NCBI GenBank assembly: GCA_902826605.1
Contig: CADEFM010000003.1
Location: 62,001 to 126,000, forward strand
Length of the DNA stretch: 64,000 nt
Direction of reading: 5' to 3'
DNA from: an uncultured Acidobacteriota bacterium
GTDB lineage: Bacteria > Acidobacteriota > Terriglobia > Bryobacterales > Bryobacteraceae
Made by a program: the position numbers and the translations under genes. The notes beneath the pieces were generated by a model. The model was not told where the DNA came from, ran no database searches, and saw only the letters and a list, made by a program, of their open reading frames with translations. Numbering within the stretch: position 1 is the stretch's first letter; the number at the start of each line of letters is the position of its first letter. Positions 43,816 through 54,041 of this stretch are shown one piece after another.

Positions 43816-46800
43816 ATGGTTCGGAATCGCTGGCGTTCCCATGCTCTTGCCATGGCTCTCGTTGCTATGCCGTGGCTTTGTTACGGTCAGGTACCAACTG
43901 GCGGACTCCGGGGTCTTGTAGTTGACGACACCGATGCTGTTATCCCGCGTGCTGAGGTTACGGCTACCAATACGGAGAATGGACTCCGCCGAGTGGCCCC
44001 TACCACCGCAGATGGCTTTTACGTGATCGCTGGTCTTCCGCCAGGAACCTACATCGTGTCCACGAGCGCGATAGGATTTCGGACCCTTGAACAGACGGGC
44101 GTGGTTCAGGCGGGCAGCGATACCAGACTCGACGTGAAGCTACAGGTGGGCGTCGTAGACCAGTCCATCGAAGTAACTTCGGAGACGCCGTCCCTTAGCT
44201 ACGAAACGCACGGGATTACAGGAGGCGTGTCCCGCTTCCAGATTGTGAACCTCCCATTGAACGGTCGGGAGTTTCTGCAACTAGCCACGCTTGAGCCTGG
44301 GGTCGCCGCAGCGCCGGGAGCCGGCTACTTCACTCGGCGAATTGATGTTGCCATCCTAGGTGGGTCGCCCGAGCAAACACGCGTCACGATGGATGGCGGC
44401 CCAATCTACGGGCCGGTCGCTGGCGGTACGCCGCAGAACTTTTCGCAGGAGGTAGTTCAGGAGTTTCAGGTATCCTCTGCGAACTTCGATCTCACAACGG
44501 GGTTGACTAGCAGCGGAGCGGTCAACGTGGCAACTCGCTATGGCGGCAACGATCTCCACGGTAGCGGTTTCTATTACTTCCGCGATCACAACATGGCCGC
44601 ATACCCCGGCCTGCGGCGGGAGCCAGCGAATCTAGACCCGTTCTTCGCCCGCCGACAAGCTGGCTTCAACTTGGGTGGGCCGATCAGGCGCGACCGCGTG
44701 TTTTTCTTCACGACCTTCGAGCACCTGAACCAGGATGGCGTGGAAACGGTTCAACCTCGCGTTCCTGAGCTCGCGGGGTTTGGCGGCATCTTCTCGAACC
44801 GCCTGACCGGGAATCAAGTGACTGCGAGGATCGACACGCGCCTCAAAGATTCGCACAGTCTGTTCCTTCGTTACTCGCATGACGGGAATGATGGCTTCGC
44901 TCCACCGGCTGGTCAGGCGTCCTTGCCATCGAACTGGAGCGTGAACAAGAACTGGAGCGATCAGAGCCTGCTGTCGTTGACCTCGTCGATTCGACCGACC
45001 GTGACGAACGAGCTACGTTTCTCCTACTGGTATTGGCACACGCGCAATCTCACTCCGTCGGCGTCCGAGTGTCCCGGATGTCTTGGGTTGGGGATGCCCG
45101 AGATTCGGATTCTGGGAACGGACTTCGCTGCCGGCAATTACACTCTGTCACCGCAGGGTGGGGACTTTCGGCGCTATCACCTCGCCGACAATCTCACATG
45201 GCAGATTGGATCGCACCAGATCCGATTCGGCGGTGAGTGGCAGTTCGATAGAGGTGACGGATTTCTGGATCTCGTAGAGCCCGCCTCACTGGTGCTGTAC
45301 TCGCCGCAAGCGGTCCGAGCTTACAATTCAGACCCATCGGTGCCTCTGCAGGCTCGGATTCCGCTTCCTTCGTCCTTCCGCACGTACAACGATCTGCTGC
45401 AGCTGCCGCTCGCTTCGGTGAACATCGGATTTGGGGACTCGCGGCAGCCATCCTCTTTCGATTTCGGAACAGCTCGAAAGGATCACATTGCTCGGCTCTA
45501 CTGGCAGGATCGCTGGCGGGTGACTTCCCGACTGTCGGTGAACTACGGTGTGGCGTATCACGTTCAGGCACGTCTTGCGAACCACGATCTGTCGAAGCCG
45601 GAGTTCTTGACGCCGCTCCTCGGCTCGCGTGGGCTCGCTGCTACCGCAAGGGACTGGAACAACTTCGCACCTTCGCTCGGAATCGTGTGGACTCCAACCC
45701 GCGATCAGAAGACTGTCGTCCGAGCCGGTGGCGGCATGTACTATGATCTGCCGCTCGCCTCTCAGCGTTTGCAGGAACGATCGACGCTCGGACCGCGGGG
45801 GACCGGCAGAGTTGTCGTAGATGGATCGATCGTTCAGAACCCCGTCCCAGGGATTCCCACAGTTCCCCTTGGACGCCCGTTGAACTTCAGGACGACGCCC
45901 ACGCAGTTCACCGGCGCAATGTTGACTTCAATCTTGCCCAACATTCGCCGCACCCTGGTGCAGCAATTCGGTGACCCGACGAACACGGATCTCTCCATTC
46001 GAAATATCGACGTCTTCAAGCAGGGCTCCGGGATCATGGCCCGCGATTTCGTGGCGCCGTACTCAATGCACTTCAACATAGGTATTCAACACGAACTCGC
46101 ACGCGACTTCGTGGTCACAGCGGACTTCGTGCTGCGTCGCTCGATTCACCAGAATACGGGTAGTATCGATCTTATTCGCTGGAACAGCGCATCGGGTCCG
46201 GTGATCTCGAGGTGCGTGGGACAGCAGGCACTGGATCCAAGAGTTCGTTGTTCAACCGGACCGGTCGGCGTCCAATTCAGTGCTGCGAGCTCCCGCTACC
46301 AGGGGTTGTTGCTCAAGGTAGACAGGCGTTGGGCTCGCCGCTACCAGTTCTCGCTGGCGTACGCCTTGGCGAGTTCGGTTGGGCTGGAGCAGGTCACCGA
46401 TAACGACAACTGGTTTTCCAGCTATGGGCCAACGGATGCGGACCGACGACATTCGCTCACCGGCTCTGGTATTGTCGATCTGCCTTGGGGAATGAGGCTG
46501 TCTTCTATCAGCACGTTTGCCAGCCGTCCTCCATTCCGTGCCCAGTTGTTCGGCCTCGACTTGAACGGCGATGGGACGACTAACGACCTGCTACCCGGCA
46601 TTGGTTGGAACGAACTGAACCGCGGTGCAGGAACAGACGATCTCAGGGCCAGTGTGCAGTCCTTCAATTCGACCGTAGCTGGAGGACGCACCCCGACCGG
46701 CCAACTGATTCCTGCGGTCACACTCCCGAATCAATTCGGCTTAGCAGACCGGTTCTTCTCGGTGGACTTCCGGCTGGGTAAGATTGTCCGCTTTGGTGAG

Positions 46801-46980
46801 CGGTACGAACTCAATGTCTTCGCGGAAGTGTTCAATACATTGAACGTCGCGAACCTGACAGGCTACGGGACCAATGTGCTGGACCCGTCGTCGTTTGGAC
46901 AGCCTTCGAGCCGGATTACCCAGGTGTTTGGGCCAGGCGGCCCGCGGGCATTTCAACTCGGAGGGAGGTTCAGCTTTTGA
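43816..46980 (+). CDS. TonB-dependent receptor, Oar-like
   Basis: 1054 residues. A signal peptide, an N-terminal carboxypeptidase-regulatory-like beta domain ('GGLRGLVVDDTDAVIPRAEV'), the plug domain ('NLPLNGREFLQLATLEPGVA') and the 22-strand barrel ending in 'FQLGGRFSF', with Phe last. This architecture is frequent in acidobacteria and imports large or unusual substrates with TonB energy. No substrate gene stands next to it, so the ligand is unknown. GGAGG precedes the ATG. Confidence 0.9.
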   Translation: MVRNRWRSHALAMALVAMPWLCYGQVPTGGLRGLVVDDTDAVIPRAEVTATNTENGLRRVAPTTADGFYVIAGLPPGTYIVSTSAIGFRTLEQTGVVQAGSDTRLDVKLQVGVVDQSIEVTSETPSLSYETHGITGGVSRFQIVNLPLNGREFLQLATLEPGVAAAPGAGYFTRRIDVAILGGSPEQTRVTMDGGPIYGPVAGGTPQNFSQEVVQEFQVSSANFDLTTGLTSSGAVNVATRYGGNDLHGSGFYYFRDHNMAAYPGLRREPANLDPFFARRQAGFNLGGPIRRDRVFFFTTFEHLNQDGVETVQPRVPELAGFGGIFSNRLTGNQVTARIDTRLKDSHSLFLRYSHDGNDGFAPPAGQASLPSNWSVNKNWSDQSLLSLTSSIRPTVTNELRFSYWYWHTRNLTPSASECPGCLGLGMPEIRILGTDFAAGNYTLSPQGGDFRRYHLADNLTWQIGSHQIRFGGEWQFDRGDGFLDLVEPASLVLYSPQAVRAYNSDPSVPLQARIPLPSSFRTYNDLLQLPLASVNIGFGDSRQPSSFDFGTARKDHIARLYWQDRWRVTSRLSVNYGVAYHVQARLANHDLSKPEFLTPLLGSRGLAATARDWNNFAPSLGIVWTPTRDQKTVVRAGGGMYYDLPLASQRLQERSTLGPRGTGRVVVDGSIVQNPVPGIPTVPLGRPLNFRTTPTQFTGAMLTSILPNIRRTLVQQFGDPTNTDLSIRNIDVFKQGSGIMARDFVAPYSMHFNIGIQHELARDFVVTADFVLRRSIHQNTGSIDLIRWNSASGPVISRCVGQQALDPRVRCSTGPVGVQFSAASSRYQGLLLKVDRRWARRYQFSLAYALASSVGLEQVTDNDNWFSSYGPTDADRRHSLTGSGIVDLPWGMRLSSISTFASRPPFRAQLFGLDLNGDGTTNDLLPGIGWNELNRGAGTDDLRASVQSFNSTVAGGRTPTGQLIPAVTLPNQFGLADRFFSVDFRLGKIVRFGERYELNVFAEVFNTLNVANLTGYGTNVLDPSSFGQPSSRITQVFGPGGPRAFQLGGRFSF

Positions 46981-47037
46981 TAGGTCGCGCGCTCGCTTGG
47001 AACAACGAGGGAGCCTCGGCATAACCTGATGGATCTC

Positions 47038-48447
47038 TTAGGAATCGCCGGCTGGCTCTCTTCGAAGATTGAACTTCTCCATTCGGTAAATCAACGTCTT
47101 CCTGCTCAGCCCCAGATGCTTTGCAGCGTGAGACTGGTTCCAGTCGAATCTCTGGAGCGCCTTCAAGATGAGGTCCCGCTCCAGGCCTTCCAGACTGAAG
47201 CCCTCAGCCGGCAGTCTAATCTGGAAGTTACCACTAGGGGTGTCGTCGGGCTGAAGAAAATCCGGGAGATCCGTCGCGCGGATCAAATTGCCGTCGGCCA
47301 ATACGACCAAGCGCTCGATCACGTTTTCCAACTCTCGGACATTGCCAGGCCAGTTGTAGTGGACGAAACGCTCCATCAGTTCCTCTGGCAACAGCAAGTC
47401 CTGCCTGCGGTGCTTCTCACGAGCCCCCTTAAAGAACAGACGCACGAGTTCTGGAATGTCGTCCGCCCGTTCGCGCAGCGGTGGGAGTTCAAGCGGTATT
47501 ACCGAGAGCCGATAGTAGAGATCTTCCCGGAACGTCTCCGTTTCAATCATTGCTTGCAAGTTGCGGTGAGTCGCCGCGATGATCCGCACATCCACCTTGC
47601 TCGGGCCAGTGGCTCCAACTTTTTCGATTTCCTGGTTCTGCAGGAGGCGAAGCAGTTTGACCTGCAACGACGAAGGCATGTCGCCAATCTCATCCAGAAA
47701 GAGCGTCCCCCCATTGGCCGCCTCCACCTTACCAGTTTTGTTGCCTATTGCGCCGGTGAACGAACCCTTCACATGCCCGAACAATTCAGACTCCAAGAGG
47801 TCTTTGGGAATCGCCCCGCAATTGATCGTTACGAAGGGCTGTTCCTTTCGCGGGCTGTTGAAGTGTATGGCCCGAGCGATGAGTTCTTTGCCGGTTCCTG
47901 TTTCCCCGCGAATTAGCACTGTTGACGTCGTCTGCGCTGCCCGTGACGCCAAATCCAGTACCGCCAGGAGGCGCTTGGATCGGCCCAGGATGGACTCGAA
48001 GCCGTATTTTGCGTCCAACGTTGACCGCAGGCGCCGAACTTCCGCCCGGAGACGGACATGCTCAAGTGCGCGCTCCACGACTAGTCTCAATTCATGGATG
48101 CCAATGGGCTTAGTCAAGTAGTCGTATGCACCGGACTTCATGGCTTCCACGGCCGCTTCGACGGTCCCATGGGCCGTGAGCATAATTACGATTGTCTGAA
48201 TCTCCCGACGCGCGCTTGCGGCTTCAGGTCCTACGATCCTAGTCAACACCTCCATGCCGCCGAGCTTCGGCATCATCATATCGACAAGCACGATTTCAGG
48301 ACGATGCCGCGCGTACAGTGCTAAGCCTTCCTCAGGATCGTTGGCCCCGAGGATTTCGACTCCTGGCTGCTTCAATGCCGTCGTGACGAGTTCCAACCCG
48401 GAGGGCTCGTCGTCGATGGCTAAAATCCTGATCATCCCAGTCTCCAA
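47038..48447 (-). CDS. NtrC-type sigma-54 response regulator
   Basis: 469 residues. Receiver domain with the phospho-accepting D56 in 'EIVLVDMMMPKLGG', AAA+ domain with 'GETGTGKE' and the sigma-54 contact loop GSFTGA (in place of GAFTGA), and a C-terminal Fis-type HTH with 'LGLSRKTLIYRMEKFNLRR'. It should activate sigma-54 promoters for the copper cluster. The partial regulator at 63835-64000 has almost the same C-terminal HTH. Confidence 0.9.
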   Translation of the reverse strand: METGMIRILAIDDEPSGLELVTTALKQPGVEILGANDPEEGLALYARHRPEIVLVDMMMPKLGGMEVLTRIVGPEAASARREIQTIVIMLTAHGTVEAAVEAMKSGAYDYLTKPIGIHELRLVVERALEHVRLRAEVRRLRSTLDAKYGFESILGRSKRLLAVLDLASRAAQTTSTVLIRGETGTGKELIARAIHFNSPRKEQPFVTINCGAIPKDLLESELFGHVKGSFTGAIGNKTGKVEAANGGTLFLDEIGDMPSSLQVKLLRLLQNQEIEKVGATGPSKVDVRIIAATHRNLQAMIETETFREDLYYRLSVIPLELPPLRERADDIPELVRLFFKGAREKHRRQDLLLPEELMERFVHYNWPGNVRELENVIERLVVLADGNLIRATDLPDFLQPDDTPSGNFQIRLPAEGFSLEGLERDLILKALQRFDWNQSHAAKHLGLSRKTLIYRMEKFNLRREPAGDS

Positions 48448-48450
48448 CCC

Positions 48451-48897
48451 TTACCGTGCGGCGTAGCTTTGATACACCTGCGAACGTCCAGTTCCATCGA
48501 AGAGCAGGACGGAATACGCTTGTGTCTGTGCGGCCTCCATGCCGGGTGACCCCATCGGCATCCCTGGAACGGCCAGCCCCTTTGCCTTCGGTCGCTCTTT
48601 GAGAAGCCGTTGAATCTCGCGAGCAGGGACGTGCCCTTCAATCGCGTACCCATCAACCACGGCGGTGTGGCACGAAGCCAACGACTCTGGAACTCCGTAC
48701 TTCTTCCTATACCCAACCAGATCCTTGGTCTCCTGAATGACTACTTCAAAGCCATTTGAACGGAGGTGCTCCGCCCACTTGCCACAGCATCCGCAGGTCG
48801 GATCTTTGTAGACGCTGATTCGGGAGGGGGCCGCTGCCGACCTGCGCGACAGAAACGGCAGGCAGATCATGGTGTAGAGAAACGTCTTTCGGTTCAT
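48451..48897 (-). CDS. DUF411 metal-binding protein
   Basis: 148 residues. A signal peptide precedes 'VYKDPTCGCCGKWAEHL', the CxCC motif of DUF411, with a second Cys ('LASCHTAVVDGY'). DUF411 proteins occur with copper and silver resistance genes and are thought to bind Cu(I) in the periplasm. ATG 48897 is chosen over 48915 because AAAGGA lies 8 nt upstream. Confidence 0.85.
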   Translation of the reverse strand: MNRKTFLYTMICLPFLSRRSAAAPSRISVYKDPTCGCCGKWAEHLRSNGFEVVIQETKDLVGYRKKYGVPESLASCHTAVVDGYAIEGHVPAREIQRLLKERPKAKGLAVPGMPMGSPGMEAAQTQAYSVLLFDGTGRSQVYQSYAAR

Positions 48898-48911
48898 AAA
48901 TGAGAATCCTT

Positions 48912-49388
48912 TCAACCAAACAGTTCAATGGACAGCCCTGACAGAACGACGCCGAGCCACAGGGCCAGAGAAGTACCTGCGACCAAGGCGACGACTCCAC
49001 GGTTAAGTGGCGTTTCACTTGCGATCACCCGCCGATGGATCGTGATTTGGAACAGAATTGCCAGGAGCAACAAAGTCACCTTGGCGCGAAAAGGCGTGTT
49101 TGCGTAGAAACGCGTGGCCTCTGTGATGAGAAGGAGAGGACCCGTCAGAAATTGCGCCGACAGACCGAGGCGGTTCCACGCTCGCAGATCGGAGGAGACA
49201 GCCACCACCGAAACATCGGTGAATACTTGCCCTAGCAGTCTCAGGTTAACGATTAGAACGGATCCGAAAACAACGATCGAGCCAGCAATGTGCAGGATCT
49301 CGACCGCCGGAAATTGCCAGGCGCCGGCGTGCATCGCGGTGCTTAGCCACGAGCGCTCTAACGATTCAAAGATGGGCAGTAGTGACAT
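48912..49388 (-). CDS. DUF6644 membrane protein
   Basis: 158 residues with four to five membrane segments and the 'AVEILHIAGSIVVFGSVLI' start. DUF6644-type protein of unknown function. Its sister gene lies 6 nt away upstream. Confidence 0.7.
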   Translation of the reverse strand: MSLLPIFESLERSWLSTAMHAGAWQFPAVEILHIAGSIVVFGSVLIVNLRLLGQVFTDVSVVAVSSDLRAWNRLGLSAQFLTGPLLLITEATRFYANTPFRAKVTLLLLAILFQITIHRRVIASETPLNRGVVALVAGTSLALWLGVVLSGLSIELFG

Positions 49389-49394
49389 AACACT

Positions 49395-49904
49395 CTAGTT
49401 CAGCGTGTAGCCGATAAGTCGGCCCGCCGTCATCATTCCGAACCAGACGCTGATGGAGATGGCGCCGGCAATCTTTGCTTGAACAGGCGTTTCTGCCGCC
49501 CCGTCCCAGCTTGCGACGCGGCGGAAGACCGTATTGTGAAAAACAAAAACATTGAGCCCCGCCAGGACCAAAAGGACCAACTTGGTTCTGAAAGCAACGT
49601 TTGAGTAGAGCCGAGTTGCCTCGGAGATAATGAGCAATGATCCGGACGCGAACATGACGGCGAAGCCTGCCCAAGTCCATGGCAGGAGCGTACGGGCCGC
49701 GGATGATACGGAAACCCCCTTCAATCCGAACCCAAGTAGTCGGAGGTCAAAAAAAAGAATTGTTCCGGCTGCGAACGTCAGGCCGAGGAGATGAACGAAA
49801 TTGAGAGTCGCGTACTCCCAGGCTCCTTCTCGGATCGCAGTACCAACTTGGCTGTCTTCCAACCATTGGCAAGCTGCCATCAATGATGTTGTGAACGAAT
49901 CCAT
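49395..49904 (-). CDS. DUF6644 membrane protein, paralogue
   Basis: 169 residues, 4-5 membrane segments, a paralogue of the downstream gene ('NFVHLLGLTFAAGTILFFDL', 'LIISEATRLYSNVAFRTKL' match the partner's 'LITEATRFYANTPFRAKV'). The tandem pair may form a heteromeric membrane unit for copper or haem handling. Function unknown. Confidence 0.72.
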   Translation of the reverse strand: MDSFTTSLMAACQWLEDSQVGTAIREGAWEYATLNFVHLLGLTFAAGTILFFDLRLLGFGLKGVSVSSAARTLLPWTWAGFAVMFASGSLLIISEATRLYSNVAFRTKLVLLVLAGLNVFVFHNTVFRRVASWDGAAETPVQAKIAGAISISVWFGMMTAGRLIGYTLN

Positions 49905-49983
49905 TCCATGAACTCCGGTATTGACGGGCCGATGGGGCCCTGAAGCGGCCCCATTTCGATCGGGGATCGGGGGCGCCCGCCGC

Positions 49984-50343
49984 TCAGTGTTTGTGATCTC
50001 CGCCTTTCGCGGCCGTGCCCTTCGGGGATTCCATCGGCATGATCATTTCCTTTGCGACGATCTCGCCGGTTGCGAGCTTGGTGCCGATGACCCCAATCTT
50101 GTCGCCCTTCTTGAAGTGATTCACGTCGACGGCTTGATCGCCCATCTCATATTTCGTGTCCTTGGTGAGCGTCACCTTCACCTCGCCCTTAGCCGTCTTC
50201 ATCACGACGTTATTGCCTGCGATAGAAACGATCTGCCCTTCAGTCGCGTCTGGCGAATGCAGTCTCTCATCGTGGGCGAACACTACGGAGGCGCTCATCA
50301 GGCCTGCGAGTGCCATCGAAAGTTTCAATCTGTGTACGAACAT
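49984..50343 (-). CDS. Periplasmic DUF5666-like copper-cluster protein
   Basis: 119 residues with a signal peptide (about 1-23), then a beta-barrel-like small domain ('EGQIVSIAGNNVVMKTAKGE') and an end rich in His and Met ('MIMPMESPKG', 'GGDHKH'). It resembles DUF5666 proteins. The His/Met tail suggests Cu(I) binding. Confidence 0.65.
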   Translation of the reverse strand: MFVHRLKLSMALAGLMSASVVFAHDERLHSPDATEGQIVSIAGNNVVMKTAKGEVKVTLTKDTKYEMGDQAVDVNHFKKGDKIGVIGTKLATGEIVAKEMIMPMESPKGTAAKGGDHKH

Positions 50344-50385
50344 GGTGTTTCTCCTTGTCGGTTGTGTGGTTGATCGGAGAGACGA

Positions 50386-51699
50386 CTACGGCAGGAAGCC
50401 GGGATCGCCCCCTTTCGCCGGCATTGTCACTGCCGAAGAATTTGAACTGGCTAGTTCCACGCCTCCATCGATGAGGAGACCGCGAATTTCCACGGAGCGC
50501 TGCCAAACGTTCATCAAGGCGTCCACGTAGGCGTCTTGCAGTTGGAATAGATTGCGCTGCGCAATCAGAGCCTGAGGGTACGCGGCTGCCATCTGCCGGA
50601 AATTGTTCAGATAGAGTTCGTAGGCTTTTTGGGCCTTCGGCAGTACCTCTTGCCGATAGCGGTCGGCCCTGGTGAGCGATGTAATGTAGTCCCGATAGAC
50701 TTCGGCCAGGCGGGAACGGAGGGACAGTCTCGTTCTCTCTACCTCAAGTCTGGCCCTGTCCACGCTGGCGCGCGCCGCAGCGATGTTCCCCTGGTTCCGA
50801 TTGAAAATCGGAATCTGGACTCCGACATCGAAGAAGCCTTCTTTGCCCACGGGGCGGCTCAAGCCAGCATCGCTCAGGAGTTCGCGATTGTAGCGAACAC
50901 CACCACTGAGCAGCAGGTCAGGGATCGGCTCCTTCTTGGCCCGCGTCAATTGCGTTTCCGCGCGGCTCACATCAATGCTGGCGGCACGCAGCTCCGGGCT
51001 TTCCTCATAGATGGTCGCTAGTGCTTGTGCCGCGTCGAGGCGCGGGATGTTCTCCAGATCGCCTTCCAAAGGGCTCACCTTGAGTGACGGATCGTTGATT
51101 ACGGCTGCGAGTTGCCGCCAGGTTCGTTCCTGGCGGTTGACCGCATCCACGAGCTCCAGCTGAATACGCTCCGATTCGACTTCGGCCGCGAGTTGATCTG
51201 GTTGATCGGCTTGCCCGACGTTTGAGAGTTCCTTCGAGATCCGAACGGCTTCTGCCGCGAGGCGGGCCAAGTTGGTTCGTACGCGAATCCGGTACTGATC
51301 GCTAAGCGCCTGGTAGTAAAGAGTCCGTACGCCGTTAAGGACACGCTGTTGCTGTGCCCGCGCCGCTTCCTCTGTGATCGCGCGGCCTTGTTCGGCCACC
51401 TTACGATCTAAGCCGAGTTTTCCAGCGGTAACGATGCGTTGTTGAAAGCCCGCACCAATTTCGCCCCCACGGATGATCGGACCGCCGGCAAGTTCCTCGC
51501 CAACAGCGGAGACCACGGGATTTGGATAGAGGCCCGCTTGCTTGGCTAGTCCAGCAGCCATGTTTACGTCGGCCCTTGCTTGACCGATGGTGGGATTGCG
51601 ATCAAGAGCCATCTGCTCCAAATCCGCAAGGGAAAGCTGCTGGCCGAAAGCAGGAGTCAGTAAAAGCGCAAGTTGCAGGAGAATCCGTTTGCCTGTCAT
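50386..51699 (-). CDS. TolC-family outer-membrane efflux protein
   Basis: 437 residues with a signal peptide and two long helical repeats of the OEP family ('SLADLEQMALDRNPTIGQAR'). It is the outer-membrane duct of CusC/CzcC type. No RND pump or adaptor lies in the window, so the partners are outside it. Confidence 0.88.
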   Translation of the reverse strand: MTGKRILLQLALLLTPAFGQQLSLADLEQMALDRNPTIGQARADVNMAAGLAKQAGLYPNPVVSAVGEELAGGPIIRGGEIGAGFQQRIVTAGKLGLDRKVAEQGRAITEEAARAQQQRVLNGVRTLYYQALSDQYRIRVRTNLARLAAEAVRISKELSNVGQADQPDQLAAEVESERIQLELVDAVNRQERTWRQLAAVINDPSLKVSPLEGDLENIPRLDAAQALATIYEESPELRAASIDVSRAETQLTRAKKEPIPDLLLSGGVRYNRELLSDAGLSRPVGKEGFFDVGVQIPIFNRNQGNIAAARASVDRARLEVERTRLSLRSRLAEVYRDYITSLTRADRYRQEVLPKAQKAYELYLNNFRQMAAAYPQALIAQRNLFQLQDAYVDALMNVWQRSVEIRGLLIDGGVELASSNSSAVTMPAKGGDPGFLP

Positions 51700-51710
51700 G
51701 GTGTCCTTGC

Positions 51711-53405
51711 TCAGCGATTCCCCGCAGGGGCAACCTTCACGTCGTGCAGTGTGAAGTCACCCTCATAAACTGTTGCCGAGACCTGGTCTCCCGCCTTGAT
51801 GCCCTTGAGAAGATCTGGCTTGTCCACGGGGTACGCCATCGTCATGGCCCCCATCCACCCCTCGATCGTCCCGTGGTTCACGGTCAGCCTTCCCGTGGCT
51901 TCACTCACGACTTGTACGCGACCTGCGAACGCAATGCCTCGTGGCGCTGCTACCGGGGCATTGGGTTGGCGGGACTCCTCGGGAATCATGGCCGTGATCT
52001 CGTCGTACTTTTCGGGTGTTAGGACGCGGACCAGGGTCATCATGCCCATCATTCCCCCGGTCCAGCCTGGACGAAGGCCTCGCGTATGTGGCTTGTTCTT
52101 GTACGTTTCGTCCATCACCATCCACATGTCTTGCGGATAGCCCAAGACCTTTTTCTTCTCTGGATCATCTTTCGGGTACATCGTGGTGAGCGCATCCTCC
52201 GGCATGCCGGGCACGTTGTGTCCTTCGTGACCGGTTGGCGTCGCTGGTTGTGTCGCAGGTGCCAGATCCTTCAAAATCGCGCTCACGTCGGCAACCGGAT
52301 TCCCGAGCACGTTCGAAGTGGCTCGATCTCGATCCGCGGCAAGGCCGAGCCCGCGCCCTAACGATGGGCCGAGATCTCCGGTACCGCCAACCACGATGCC
52401 CATTCCGCCCTGCATACTTCCGCCGGTGTCCATGCCACGACCCATACTCATTACCGGGCCTACCATCGAGGCCATTTGGTTCATGTTGTGATGTGGCATG
52501 TGGCAGTGCAGCATCCAGTCGCCCGTGTACTTCGCTACGAACTCAACGTCGCGCGCTTGGGCCACTCCGACAAGAACCGTGTTGCCAGGTCCCCACGTGG
52601 ATTCCGGCTGGCGTCCGCCCTCGGTGCCCGTCACCACAAACTGCACTCCGTGAAGATGAATCGGATGGTGATCCATTCCAAGATTCACCAGCCGAATGCG
52701 CACTCTCTCGCCTTGTTTCACGAGCAAGGGAGTCGTCGCGGGTCCGGTCTTGCCATTCAGCGTCAGCCAGTTGAACTCCATGGCCAGCGTATTCGGAACG
52801 TTGTTGTTTGGAAGCAGCGCCCACTCCTGGAGAACGAACGCAAAATCGCGGTCTACGCGCGGCTCATGCTGGCGCTTCGGGTGAATGATGAAGAGCCCGA
52901 TCATGCCCATCATTTCCTGCATCGGCATGTGGGAGTGATAGAAGAACGTGCCGTTCTGATGCAGCGTGAACTCATAGACGAATCTCCCGCCAGGCATCAC
53001 GGGATCCTGCGTAACGCCAGGAACCCCATCCATCTCGATGGGAACTTCCAAGCCATGCCAGTGGGGAGCGGTGGGCTCGGGCAGATGATTGTCGAAGATG
53101 ATCCGGACGCGATCGCCTTCTTGCACTTCGATCATGGGTCCCGGAACGCTACCGTTGTATCCCCAGGCTGTGATCGGACGGTCCGGCACTAACCGGCTTG
53201 TGACGACCTCGGCGACCAAGTTAAACTCCTTGACACCATCCACCAGTTTGTAGGGGAGCCGACCGAGATCCGGAGTCACTACCGGAAGGAAGGGTTCCGT
53301 CGTGTCCGCCGCTGGGGTCTGGCCGGCAAGCGACTTTACTCCTGCGGTGACGGCTGCGCCGGCTGTTACGAGGCGCGCGAAAAAATCTCTACGATTCGCA
53401 ATCAT
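51711..53405 (-). CDS. Multicopper oxidase fused to CusF-like domain
   Basis: 564 residues. A Tat signal ('NRRDFFARLV') leads to two cupredoxin domains with the copper ligands 'PHWHGLEV', 'FYHSHMPMQ', 'HPIHLHGVQF' and 'LHCHMPHHN'. A Met/Gly-rich linker follows. The last ~75 residues, from 'FAGRVQVVSEATGRLTV' to 'EGWMGAMTMAYPVDK', are a CusF/CopC-like Cu(I)-binding domain with a W-M-x-x-M pair. The oxidase probably turns Cu(I) to Cu(II) in the periplasm; the fused domain may deliver copper to it. Confidence 0.88.
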   Translation of the reverse strand: MIANRRDFFARLVTAGAAVTAGVKSLAGQTPAADTTEPFLPVVTPDLGRLPYKLVDGVKEFNLVAEVVTSRLVPDRPITAWGYNGSVPGPMIEVQEGDRVRIIFDNHLPEPTAPHWHGLEVPIEMDGVPGVTQDPVMPGGRFVYEFTLHQNGTFFYHSHMPMQEMMGMIGLFIIHPKRQHEPRVDRDFAFVLQEWALLPNNNVPNTLAMEFNWLTLNGKTGPATTPLLVKQGERVRIRLVNLGMDHHPIHLHGVQFVVTGTEGGRQPESTWGPGNTVLVGVAQARDVEFVAKYTGDWMLHCHMPHHNMNQMASMVGPVMSMGRGMDTGGSMQGGMGIVVGGTGDLGPSLGRGLGLAADRDRATSNVLGNPVADVSAILKDLAPATQPATPTGHEGHNVPGMPEDALTTMYPKDDPEKKKVLGYPQDMWMVMDETYKNKPHTRGLRPGWTGGMMGMMTLVRVLTPEKYDEITAMIPEESRQPNAPVAAPRGIAFAGRVQVVSEATGRLTVNHGTIEGWMGAMTMAYPVDKPDLLKGIKAGDQVSATVYEGDFTLHDVKVAPAGNR

Positions 53406-53416
53406 ACAAGTTCCTC

Positions 53417-53953
53417 TTAGTGGCCCGCCTCGGTATCGGCGGGCATGTGGTTCACCTCGGTCATGAATTCCAGTTCCATCGGGGTCAACTCGGGAAGATG
53501 GCGGATGAACAGCACCAGCTTCCAGTTGTCCTCGTCACTACCGCCCCATCCGGGCATCCCAGTGAAACGAATTCCGTTCTTAATGATGTAGAACAGTTCG
53601 CCATCGGAGAGTCCCTGTGTCTCGGCAGCCCGCATATCGGGAGCAGGAGGATAAAGGCCAGCATTGATCTGTGTCTTGCCATCTCCGCGATTGCCGTGAC
53701 AAATGGAGCAGTGATCGGCGAAGTGATCCCGCGCCTCGGCGATCGCAAGAGGGGTTGCCTCAACCGGATTCTTGATGCTCCTGGCTCCGGGCTCGCTCGC
53801 TAAACTTCGTGCCTGTCTTGCGAGAAAGACCTCATAAGCCGCGGGCTTCACTCTTGCACTAAATCCGTGGGACCGAACACTCCAGATTACCCACGCGACA
53901 AGAGCGCAAACCGCCAACGTGGCTGCAAGCAGACCAGTCTTCAGAAAACGCAC
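53417..53953 (-). CDS. Cytochrome c protein
   Basis: 178 residues. A membrane-anchor helix at the N-terminus, then one haem motif 'CSICHG' and a Met in 'FTGMPGWGG'. A class I cytochrome c that may supply or take electrons for the multicopper oxidase. It starts 12 nt before the oxidase gene in the same operon. Confidence 0.88.
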   Translation of the reverse strand: MRFLKTGLLAATLAVCALVAWVIWSVRSHGFSARVKPAAYEVFLARQARSLASEPGARSIKNPVEATPLAIAEARDHFADHCSICHGNRGDGKTQINAGLYPPAPDMRAAETQGLSDGELFYIIKNGIRFTGMPGWGGSDEDNWKLVLFIRHLPELTPMELEFMTEVNHMPADTEAGH

Positions 53954-54041
53954 AGAAAAACCTCCAGCTCAAATTCGTTTCTTGGCATAGTTGGGACGCA
54001 CGTCCGCACCGATGCCTTTGGAACAAAAGGAAGCTGGAGGT

